DNA of 64,000 bases from Papio anubis (taxonomy: Eukaryota; Chordata; Mammalia; Primates; Cercopithecidae). The DNA is taken from NCBI RefSeq assembly GCF_008728515.1, contig NC_044989.1, positions 80,811,754-80,875,753 on the forward strand, in the 5' to 3' direction. The position numbers were made by a program, and so were the translations under genes. Under the pieces are notes generated by a model that saw nothing but the letters and a program-made list of their open reading frames with translations, was not told where the DNA came from and did not search any database. Below, piece by piece: positions 1 through 9,989 of the stretch; the first letter of the stretch is position 1; the number at the start of each line of letters is the position of its first letter.

Positions 1-1578
1 GAATAGCCTTTGACTGTTGAATTTGTGGCAGATCTGAACTTGGAGAGGCAGAGCATTGAAATTACACTCACTGCACAACCACATTCCCTTGAAAGATAGA
101 GCAGCACGTTTTTCTCCTCCATATACTTTTGTTTTCTTGGAGCTATTTGCAGGCTGATATTTCAAAGTTGTAAAATGTTAGCCACTGTATTTTAAGCTCT
201 TTCTACTTACAAACCTTAGTGTCTACATCTGAAAGTGAGTGTATGAGTTTAGGGAGTGGGAAAGGATGATGGGGAATTGTAAGATTTTAGAAGACTAAAA
301 ATATATGCACATATGTCTTGGTTTGGGCTTTTTAATGAAAACCCTATAGGACTGTGTATCAGACATTTGTTCAGAAAAAATAGTTAATTAAGCAAGTGGC
401 AGAGAAGAGTGACTACTTTAAACCCAGCTATGGAGAGCTGGTATGTATGTATCAGCTTTATGTGTCCTGGATTTTGTCATGGAAACAGAACATTTAGAAA
501 CCTGTTGGATGGTAATTCTTATGCATTGCCAATTCATGTTATCCTATTAGGCACAACTTAAGATCTGGGATCTCATTTTCCTCATATCAGCAAATTACTA
601 CAGAGACCTACATGATTTTACAGAGACTGAGTAGGCCACAAGAATTGACTTGCCACTAGCATAATAAATCAATCAATCTGTAGTGTTTGACTAAAATTTA
701 GATAATTTAATCGATTTGACAAGGTTTTTGAAAACATTTATCTTTTAAGGAGAAGATAATTGTCATCCGTAAAGTCTATAGAGCTTTTCATCCATGGGAA
801 TCTTGTTGCTCTTTTAAAAAGACAATGGGGATTCTTTTTTGTTCAGTTTTAATTGTTTTTCTGTACCCACCAAAAAAAAGGAGAAAAAGCAAAGAAATAG
901 GAAACTAGTGAAACTTTCAAGTGAATAATTTATTAAAGAACACTTTTTTTTCTCTACCTCTGCCTGTTATAGTCATAAGGGAAATTTTCCTCATGACCTC
1001 AAGCTGTGGGTTGCTTATTATCATTTTTAGCATTTCACTACATGACAGAGCAGAGATTAGCAATACTGTATTTTCTAGTAAAGCATCTCTTTTGAATTTG
1101 ATACAGAAGTTGCAGTATGGCTTAAAAAATATTGGTATAAAATTCTGAATTTTGGTGATTTACTTAAAATCCTTTTCAATTCAGTTTTTATTATCTCAAT
1201 TATCTTCTATTCAGAAATGTGCCTACACAATATAGACACACAAAGCATTTTTATTTGAAGGCAAAACCAAAACATCCTTGTTATATTTACTTAACTGCTA
1301 AGCATCTGGAGGAGGGATGAAAACACAGATTTGTATGGAGCTGAATATGGACATATGTGTAACCATCCTGACAATGTTTTGGTTTTTATCGATTTTAATT
1401 ATTATTTCGGGAAAAATCAACTTTAGAGACCAAATCATGTTATAGTTATATATTAAAAATAATCTTTTTAAAAATTGTTTGAATTTAACATCTCATGTTT
1501 TCCTGATTTATTTTTTTACTTTTAGTATCTCTAACATTGAATATGCTAAACCAGAAATTATTTCTCTTTTCTTAATAG
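1..1578 (+). other. CTNNA2: 3' end of upstream CTNNA2 intron
   Basis: AT-rich intronic sequence ending at the acceptor of the first exon. I recognise no Alu, LTR or coding exon in it. There is a strong-looking but apparently unused acceptor (pyrimidine run then tttag) ending at 1525, 53 nt before the real one. Confidence 0.8.
1531..1578 (+). promoter_or_regulatory. CTNNA2: Branch-site and polypyrimidine region of the 1579 acceptor
   Basis: Candidate branch motif ctaac at 1531-1535 and tgctaaac at 1544-1551, followed by the tract ttatttctcttttcttaatag. The tract is moderately pyrimidine-rich and interrupted by a short A-rich piece. The branch choice is inferred from motif and distance only. 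Confidence 0.6.
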
Positions 1579-1659
1579 ACTGGAAGGAAAGAAAAAGGAG
1601 ATCCTCTCAACATTGCGATTGATAAGATGACTAAGAAAACAAGAGATCTAAGGAGACAG
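1579..1659 (+). CDS. CTNNA2: CTNNA2 internal coding exon, 27 codons (start of M domain)
   Basis: Seen: a 27-codon open stretch in phase 0 encoding TGRKEKGDPLNIAIDKM followed by TKKTRDLRRQ. It is preceded by a pyrimidine-rich tract ending in AG (1577-1578) and followed by GT (1660-1661). Known: this peptide is the alpha-catenin sequence just before the vinculin-binding segment of the M domain. Alpha-catenins link the cadherin/beta-catenin complex to F-actin at adherens junctions, and the alpha-N paralog is the neuronal form. The peptide joins in frame to the exon at 27827, giving the continuous family sequence RDLRRQLRKAVMDH. The acceptor has candidate branch sites ctaac (1531-1535) and tgctaaac (1544-1551). 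The donor (CAG/gtacta) lacks G at +5 and looks weak. CTNNA2 is preferred over CTNNA1, whose equivalent segment, as I recall it, reads AGRKERSDALNSAIDK. Confidence 0.95.
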
Positions 1660-4658
1660 GTACTATTTTTTATTTTTACTTTAAGTCCATGATATTTAAT
1701 AGTGGTTTCCAACAATATCCTTTTCCAGGGTGTCTTCTTGGAGATGATGATGAGGTTGTTATTCTTTATAACATCTACATAATCAAAAAGATCCCATTTT
1801 ATCGGCAAGGTAGAGATTGCTGGACAGAGATGAGCCTGTTGCAAGCAAGGAAACAGTTACTGAGCAGGTGGCTTCTCACTGCCTAGACCCAGTCTGTCCC
1901 GGTGGAGACTGGATGAGTTCACTACTTCTACATCTGGTCTTTAGTTTTCCAAATCCAGGTATGCCAAGAGCCTGTGTCTGATCTTTGCTGGTTCTTACTT
2001 ATCAAACTCCCGGGAATTTAGTGATAAACCAGAATGCTAATGGTTAATGAGAAATACAACTCTTAATCTAATGGGTTAATTAAGGTCTCTTGGCCAGTGT
2101 ATTCCCTTGGGAACATAAATCTAGGAGAAATTTTGCTTATCAGATGGTTGTTTGGGAAGCAGGGAATAAAATGCCTAATGACATCATTAGTTTGATGGGT
2201 CTGTTTTTCTTAATGGGGAGAAATCTCCAGTCAGGGACCTTTTTTCTCCTTGAAAGTGTTGTATGAACACTGGTAAATGTTGCCTTAGAATCCTGATATT
2301 ATATGTGGCCATGATGAACTCCTCTTTCTTTGGTAGTAGTATTTCTCTGAAAGAGATTCTACCACCCACTGAGTTATAATAAAACCCCCTCTTCTTGATT
2401 CCTGCCCAGGAGGGCAGAATCCTGTCTCCTGCTGTAGCTTTGGCTATGTCCATCTCATTCACTAATTGTTGATTGTGACAGCCAGCTAAAACCAACCACT
2501 GCCATGGCAGCACCTGCTGTATTTTCTACAGCTGAAACAATTGGTTTAGCATGGCCACATCCAGCATTTGCTCCTGCAGTGTGTTAAGTACAAACAAAAT
2601 TAGCAAGAGGCCTGGGCAAGAATGGCCAAGTAGAAACTTGGAAATGATTTGAATGAGAGGAACCCACCACTTTTGACTGCTGGGGAGCTTCTTAGCTTTT
2701 ATCCAGATGTCACCTGAAGGTGTAGACACACTTGATCTGGTGTCCTTCAGAGGATATCACAATTATTTCTGGAATATGAATATTCTAGCTCACCAGCTAA
2801 CAAACCTTTTGGGGGAAACATTCCCTTTTACTTTACTTCAAATAAGGCAGAATACAACATTGTCCTTTTAGGTATTAGTAACTAACAGCAAATGAATATA
2901 TGGCCAGGTTTCTATCTCTTTGCTGTCTTAGACCATCTCTACATATCACCATTTAATATGAAATGATATGGGTGGCAGGAAGTGGAATGGAGGTTAGTTA
3001 AAAACACTGAATCAGATACCAGAGCCCTTGGTTTTAGTGTTAGCTCTGCCACTAAACTGGCAGTGTGACTGTTGATCTTTCATCTCTTGGTCTTACAAAA
3101 GTAAGGAGCCAAACTAGATCTGTAAACTCTTTTTTTTTTTTTTTAAAAAAAAAGCTGTATAAGATTGTATGAGTCTAAGGGAAATTCTCATTCCTATGTC
3201 AGAGGTCCCAATGACTGATAATCACAGATTTTTAAAAGCAGTGGGAGGACATCTCCAGGTCTTGCCTTTGGCTAGATTGTCAACCAGGTAAAATTCATGA
3301 ACTGGGTCCTCCCATCTTCCTGATCCCTTGGTCTCAGCAGTGATTACATTTTTTACATTCAAGAACAAGCCCGCTCAGCTCTTTTCAATCATGGACTACT
3401 CATAGCAGGATTATTATTATTATTACTATAAAGGAATGAAACAGTAATTTGTACTCTCATGTTACAATTCCTGGAAAGGGTTGACTCTTTTTAGCAGAGG
3501 ACAGTGGTAAAATTTGAAGGTGAAAAATTATGGTGGAATTTTAAATGCTTAGGTGACAAGCTCCTTGGAGAGCTTCCTGTAAGATGGCAGTGGAAGGAGT
3601 GTGTCCTTCCCTGAAATTATTCCATGTATCTTATTTTTTTTCCTTACCTTTCTTCAAAATATAGAGGAATAAGGATAAAAAGGGAATTGTTTCATGGTAT
3701 TAAGATCCCACAGTTATGGCACAATTTCACACCGTATTCATGAATTTGGTTGAAACATCTTTCTCTTCTCCAATCTGCCTTTCTAAAACGACGATGGTCC
3801 CCATCTGTCAGTTTCATCCCTACCCATATGTTGAGATATTTTTGTCTTTCTTTTCATCTCCTCTGCCTCCCCATGTACACCTGTAGTGGCACAAAAGCTT
3901 CTGTGATCTAAATTGAAGCTACCTAGCACTTGAGCAGATGGAACATGCAATGACTAATTTGTTTGGCCCAGGTAGGTCATAAGCTTAGATTTGGGTAACT
4001 AGTAATTAGATTAACAAGGTGTTACCTGGGTCTCTAATAGCCCCTCCACAATAGTGGCTCAGAGAATGCTAATGGCTCAAACAAATGTATACTGCTGACA
4101 TATTTTCTGTTCTTAATTACAGACAAATGTATGCTAGAACAGATTCTAAAAGAGAACACTCAGTGATCATGTCCACTTCCCTGTACACATGTAGAGATCA
4201 AATCTCATAGGGAAAAAAAGGTGAAATCAAAGATTTTAGTTTATTAAAAAATATTTTCAGTGACATTCATGATGTCCCACTCTTTCAGTCTCCTGCCTCC
4301 TCCTTATTGCCCTAAGTTTGGGCAGTGATTTTCAGAAGGGTGACCCTGGAGCCTTGAAAAGTTTTAGCCACCGAATTGAAAAGAAATAAAGTCAATCATG
4401 ATCATTATTTTGGACTTTCCTAATGAAAGAAAGTGGAATTAGACTGTAGATACTTAAAGAAATCAAGATTAATTTTGGTTTAAGTGGAATTTTCAGGTAA
4501 GTAGAACTCCTCTCTTGAAGCAACATATCCCAAGGAACTGGGGCATTATAAATGGTGAAAATATCATTTAAAACTGATTAACATGAATCCATCTTACCAG
4601 TCAAACCCATGACAGGGGGCAGTGGTAGAGCAGAATCCTCCTAAGGAATATTTTCTTT
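1660..4658. other. Intronic sequence, mostly unassigned
   Basis: No gene is seen. It holds a T19/A9 homopolymer pair near 3130-3156, a probable MIR remnant around 3025-3125, and otherwise sequence I cannot assign to a repeat family. Short ORFs here have no recognisable protein similarity. Confidence 0.5.
3025..3125 (+). repeat. Probable MIR SINE remnant
   Basis: Contains the degraded MIR-like series 'agctctgccactaaactggc', 'tgtgactgttgatctt' and 'catctcttggtctt', which parallels the MIR core (ctctgccacttactagctgtgtgacct...). Diverged and short. Confidence 0.5.
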
Positions 4659-4671
4659 AGAATGAAAAATG

Positions 4672-4973
4672 GGCCGGGTGAGGTGCCTCACGCCTGTAAT
4701 CCCAGCACTTTGGGAGGCCGAGGTGGGTGGATCACGAGGTCAGCAGATCGAGAACATCCTGGCTAACACGGTGAAACCCTGTCTATACTAAAAATACAAA
4801 AAAATTAGCTGGGCATGGTGGCAGGCGCCTGTAGTCCCAGCTACTCGGGAGGCTGAGGCAGGAGAATGGCGTGAACCCGGAAGGCGGAGCTTACAGTGAG
4901 CTGAGATGGCGCCACTGTACTCCAGCCTGGGTGACAGATCGAGACTCCGTCTCAAAAAAAAAAAAAAAAAAAA
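4672..4973 (+). mobile_element. Full-length young Alu (AluY-like)
   Basis: Complete dimeric Alu starting ggccgggtgaggtgcctcac and ending in a run of about 21 A. It carries the AluY-like 'gaggtcagcagatcgagaac' and 'ggcgtgaacccggaaggcgg' segments. It is flanked by a 13-bp target-site duplication, agaatgaaaaatg (4659-4671) and agaatcaaaaatg (4974-4986), with one mismatch. Confidence 0.95.
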
Positions 4974-4989
4974 AGAATCAAAAATGGAT

Positions 4990-5890
4990 TTAGGGGATGC
5001 TAACTCCCAGCTTTAAGCATTGTGTTCTCATTTTAGAGCTGTGGGCACAGCAGACCCCGCGTCTGAGCTATTGTCACAGCTGTGATTCTGGAATCAGCCC
5101 AGTGTGGAAACAATAGCTCTTGGCTGATGCCCCTTCTGGGTGCCTAGTGGCCCACATGGTCCATCCATCCCCTGGAGAAGCCTCAGTCAGTGTCTGCCAG
5201 CTGCAACCCTATTCCCTTTTGCTCTGTGCCACCTGTGAACTATTCTAGGTATGATCTCTTAATTTTTCCTATAGTTACAGGGATGCTAGTTGATTCTGAA
5301 TATTATTTTTGTATTTTTATTAGTCCCTGTTTTTTCCAAGTTGATAAATCAGCACCGAAACATTTCTCTCTGAGAAGCTAATAAATAATATCTATGATAT
5401 TACAGTGTTGCTAAACTTAGCAACTCTTTCACTCCCAAAACAAATCACAGGCCTAATTCTTATTCCTTCACCCTTACTAGCCACCACAATGATTCCAGCA
5501 ATGAGATTTAGTGAGTGTCAACCTGACAAAGGTCTCAATTCTATTATTACAATCAAAACATTTTTAACAACAAAAATTTATATATAGAATGCTTTAACAT
5601 TAGGGTAAGTACTTAGAATAGTAATATAACAAGACATTAAAAATCAATAAGCAAAACATGTTATTGGATGCAATGTTTAAAAGCTGATTCATTAATGTTG
5701 TGTCTCCAAGTAGTACTACAGAAAAATCTTCTAAGATTAATAAAAAACAATTACAACTAAAAAATTCCTTAGCTGTCTCCTTTTTGACCCAATTCCTTAT
5801 GTACAAACTCTGGCTGAAGGTGAACAGTTACCATGGAGAGCTCATAAAATTACTGTCCATAAAATGTAAACTAATTTATAACCCACTTGT
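4990..5890. other. Intronic sequence, unassigned
   Basis: No gene or clear repeat was recognised. The small ORFs here (for example at 5190 and 5405) have no family resemblance and AT-driven composition. Confidence 0.4.
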
Positions 5891-6026
5891 ATTAAGTCCT
5901 TGCAAGGTACCTGGAACTGTTCTAAGTTATCTCTCTGTACTGATCACATTTATTCCACACACTAGCTCTAAAAGATTGTCACCATGCTTATTTTACAGAT
6001 GAGGATGTTAAGCCAAGTAATGTACC
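5890..6026 (-). repeat. MIR SINE, first piece, interrupted by an LTR
   Basis: Antisense MIR-type text: 'ggaactgttctaagttatct', then 'ttattttacagatgaggatg' and 'taagccaagtaatgtacc'. It continues after the inserted LTR at 6389, so the two pieces make one MIR. Confidence 0.75.
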
Positions 6027-6388
6027 TGATATGGTTTGGCTGTTTCCACACCCAATTCTCATCTTGAATTGTAGCTCCCATAATTCCCATGTCATGGGAG
6101 GGACCTGGTAGGAGGTAATTGAATCATGGGGGCAGGTCTTTCCCATGCCATTCTTGTGATAGTGAATAAGTCTCACAAGACCTGATGGTTTTATAAAGGA
6201 GAGTTCCTCTGCACATGCTCTCTTGCCTGCCACCATGTATGATATGACTTTGCTCTTCCTCCACCTTCCTCCGTGGTTGTGTGGTCTCCCCAACCTTGTG
6301 GAATTGTGACTCAATTAAGCCTATTTCCTTTATAAATTACCCAGTCTCAGGTATGTTTTTATTAGAAGCAGGAGAACAGATCAGTATA
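6027..6388 (+). mobile_element. Solo LTR of MaLR type (MST/THE1-like)
   Basis: Begins tgatatggtttggctgtttc and contains the family landmarks 'gtcatgggagggacctgg', 'ggtaattgaatcatgggggc', 'gttttataaaggagagttcc' and 'cctttataaattacccagtc'. It is 362 bp with no internal region. Flanks gtacc (6022-6026) and gcacc (6389-6393) are a 5-bp target duplication with one mismatch. The antisense ORF over it resembles the one in the copy at 30413. The element is non-coding and defunct. Confidence 0.9.
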
Positions 6389-6495
6389 GCACCCATGGCC
6401 ATACAGGGTGTGGACATGTGGAAGTTGCGGCCAGGCAATCTGGCTATAGGGTCTTGTACTCATAAATTTTACTACATCCTGCCTCTCCATAGAAT
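6389..6495 (-). repeat. MIR SINE, second piece
   Basis: 'aggcaatctggctatagg', 'gtcttgtactcataaatttt' and 'actacatcctgcctctcc' follow the antisense MIR order (aggcagtctggctccagag...ctatactgcctctcc). It continues from the piece ending at 6026. Confidence 0.7.
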
Positions 6496-7201
6496 CAGCA
6501 TATGCATGTGGGTCAACCATATACTAATGTACTCTGAGAAGTGCATGTGGGGAAGAAGGAAGGTTCACATAAATATGTAGAGGTGCTTCGAGGTTTTGAG
6601 CAGCACCTCTACAACTCTAGGATTTGTAATTGGTGGGACGAATGCACTGTGAAAAGAAAGGAAAAAAAAAACAACTATGGTAAATGTCAAAAACATGTTT
6701 CTTGTTTGTGATATATCATCTCTTGGGTCTCCAGTTGTTATGGTTCATTGGATCCTCTTTTGAAAAAGTGCAATTATGTTTAGGTGTCTGGCCTCTCAAA
6801 ACATGAATTATAGACTTCCTAGAATAATTGCAGAAAAAAGAGAATGTTAAGGCATTCTATTCTTTTTCTCACATCTGCTTATGATAGGGCCAATTATTTT
6901 TAAATTCATTGTAAAAAACATTTTAAAATCATTATTTCTGGATTTGAATCTGTTTTTCTTCATAAGGATATGAGGCTCTCTACATGGCAACAAAATATAT
7001 TACAGAATATTGAGTTCCTTCAAGTGTTAAGGTTTGTGTTCTGTAGACTGTACAGAACCCTACATATAAGAGCTAATAATCTCTGGAGTTTGGAGTCTAG
7101 GTCAGATTGTCAAGCTGCCGTGGAAACATGGAGATCAGAAAATGATCATGCAGCAAATGGGATTTGAAATACAGGAAACATGAACCCAGAGACAGCTAAA
7201 T
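6496..7201. other. Intronic sequence with a short hairpin
   Basis: No gene is seen. A perfect 12-bp inverted repeat with a 14-nt loop lies at 6576-6613. Otherwise the sequence is AT-rich and unassigned. Confidence 0.5.
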
Positions 7202-7216
7202 AGAAATGGGATCAGA

Positions 7217-7524
7217 GGCCAGGCGTTGTGGCTCATGCCTCTAATCCTAACACTTTGGGAGGTTGAGACAGGAGGATCACTTGAAGTCAGGAGTTCAAGA
7301 CCAGCCTGACCAACATGGTAAAACTCCGTCTCTACTAAAAATACAAAAAAAAAAAAAAAAATAGACTGTCACAGTGGCACACACCTGTAATCCCAGCTAC
7401 CTGGGAGGCTGAGGCAGTAGGATTGCTTGAGCCCAGGAGGCGGAGGTTGCAGTGAGTCGAGATTACACCCCTGCACTCCAGCCTGGGTAACACAGCAAGA
7501 CTCTGTCTGAACAAAAAGAAAGAA
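7217..7524 (+). mobile_element. Full-length Alu (older, AluS/J-like)
   Basis: Starts ggccaggcgttgtggctcat. It has a middle A-run, a right arm ending 'gggtaacacagcaagactct' and an A-rich tail with aaag repeats. A 15-bp target duplication flanks it: agaaatgggatcaga (7202-7216) and agaaatggaatcaga (7525-7539), one mismatch. Confidence 0.95.
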
Positions 7525-7592
7525 AGAAATGGAATCAGAAACACCATAAATTAGAATAAGAAATGCCAGGAGGAGCAGAGCAGCGTAGGTAG

Positions 7593-7815
7593 TAGGCTGG
7601 AGCGCAATGGCGCAATCTCAACTCACTGCAACCTCCACCTCCTGGGCTAAAGTGATCCTCTTGTCTCAGCATCCCAAGTAGCTGGGATTACAGGCACATG
7701 CCACCATGCCTGGCTAATTTTTTTATTTTTTATTTATTTTTATTTATTTTTTTATTTTTAGCAGAGACAGAGTTTCACCCTGTTGTCCAGGCTGGTCTCA
7801 AACTCCTGACCTCAA
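7593..7815 (-). mobile_element. Truncated Alu, antisense
   Basis: Antisense Alu text from 'aggctggagcgcaatggcgc' to 'caaactcctgacctcaa', with a T/A-rich expansion at 7720-7760. It lacks the poly-T end and the terminal part of the left arm, so it is truncated at both ends. It lies only about 70 bp from the preceding Alu, in the opposite orientation. Confidence 0.88.
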
Positions 7816-9289
7816 CCACGAAAGGCCATCCTTTGGATGTATCCCTTGATGATGGGTAGTACATTCAAGCTACCTCTACCTTAGGAAAATCCTGATAAAA
7901 CAACCCTAAATTTCAGAGCACCATTTACTTATCACCTGGAAAATAGTCATTAGGCCAAGTCCAAAGTACATTATTTCATCAGTTGGAAACAGTTCTTGAA
8001 ATATCATCTTGGGCTAGCTGTTCTCTTGTCAAGGTACTATTCAACTCACAAAGTGGTTCAATTTATTTCTATAAGCCAGCATATGGTTGATTGTTCACAC
8101 ATTGGCTTGACACTAGCAAGTCTAGATCATACAAAGAAGCAAAAGAGTCTAGTAGCTTGATCAACATTGTTTCATCAAATGGTACACTAGACTGAGCAGA
8201 GGGATCTATAACATAAGTATGAACATGAAAGCTCTCAATGAAGTGGAAGCTTCAACTACTGATTTATTCTTTTCTGCTAATTTCTCTAGGCCCTAGAAAT
8301 CAAGGAAAAGTGGGAAGGGAAGGAGTAAATAGCAATAACTGAGCCCCAAAACACCTTCTAGATAATGTCTGTGTTTGGTTCAATTCCCAACACCTTCTTC
8401 TATTTTTAACAAAGAGAATAATACCATTAAGAATCCTGATCCTGAGACTGTAAGATCCACTGTAGGATTATGAAACAAAAATGCCATCACATTTTTCAGC
8501 ATGAAATTCCTAAGCAGGGAAACTTAGAATATTTTCAACCATGGTGACTTAAATAACAAAGATTATTTCATAGAATGCCCTTTCAGTTTACCAGAACATT
8601 CATTTTACTACACCCATGCTGGTTAAGTGAGGTTCGCTCATATTTGTTGTTGGAGGCTATGTTTAGACTGGGATTCTTATCCAAAACTGTCACTGAAAAC
8701 GAGATAATTTTAGAGTGTGTGGTGCATCTACCATTATGGCCTGAATTGAGGTGTTTCTAGAGTTGATGATAACAGCTAATCGCCTTGATTCTGACTGAAT
8801 GTACTCAGTGGATATTTGCAGTTAGCTTGTAGCCAAATATATCTGTTCCATTTGACCCCTCCTTGCTGAGGTTACCTTTTATTACCTGAAATGGCTTCTG
8901 GCATCATCCTTCCCAGGGGAAATTTCCATCAGGACTGCAATATTTCTTTATCTCCCTATTTCCCGAGGAGGCTGGACAAATCTGAAATTCAGAAAGTGAG
9001 TCATCTTTCTGCCGTCTCTGCCATGCCTGCTGTCACCACCAACCCTGGTGGGAGCCCATTTGCTCTAGGATGTCCTCGTGTTGTGCCTTCGTGATTCCCA
9101 TGGATGCCACTGCTGATGGCTGAGGGAATTCAACTTTGCTTTTTGCTTGGGTGGAAAATTGTGAAGAAGGTGATATTAGTTTGAACACCTCTCTATTTAC
9201 ATTACATGCCCTTGACTCATCTTTGTCCTCTTTTTGCGCTGAATGAAATTTCCAGGTTATCCTACAACCAAACCTTCACCCCACCATGG
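7816..9289. other. Intronic sequence, unassigned
   Basis: No gene or clear repeat was recognised. The ORFs at 8575 and 8891 show no protein-family resemblance and no splice-site context. Confidence 0.4.
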
Positions 9290-9985
9290 CTCTACACAAT
9301 TATGTGCTTCCCACTGTGATCTACTTTTCAAGAGAGTGACAGTCCCATGCAACTCCTCCTTTTGTTATTCCTTAAATCTCCTTCAGCCATTCAGTACAAT
9401 TGATACCACCTCCTAAATGCATTTTGAGTTCATTGCTCCTCTCCACTGGCATTGGCCCTAATGCACTGCTTCTCACACACAAAAAAATGGCCATGGCCAC
9501 AACCTCATAACCAGTATCCTAGACCCCAGTTTCCTGGTAACTCCTAGACCCCAGTTATGATTGCCCCAGCAGTCTAATAAGCCAGTGTTTCCAGATCCTT
9601 CTGCCTTTGCACTTGTGTTGCTTCTGCCTGGAATGCTCCCACCACCCCTTTTTGTTTTCTTCCAAAAAAACTCACATCTTTTCCTACTAGGCTTAGCTTA
9701 AATGTCACCTTATCATCACAACTTTATCCAATTCCTGTAAACAGGATTTATCCAGTAGACTCCCAGAGCATTTAAAAATATCTCTATTATGACACTTTTT
9801 GCAGTGAGTTTAAGTTGTTTATTTGTTTTTGCCAGTGCACATGTCTTTCTAGTCTTTGTTTCTTCAGGTAATATCCTAGTGCCCGAAATAAAGGAAGCCT
9901 GAACCACACAGGTGCTGAAAGAGTGAAGAATCCCCTGTCTGTAGCCACCCCACCCAGGAAATATCCCAATCATCAACTTGCCTCA
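9290..9985 (+). repeat. Ancient LINE (L2-like)
   Basis: Carries L2 3'-region text such as 'ccttctgcctttgcacttgt', 'cttctgcctggaatgctccc' and 'ttaaatgtcaccttatcatc', in the order of the L2 consensus. Boundaries are approximate. Confidence 0.65.
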
Positions 9986-9989
9986 TTCT

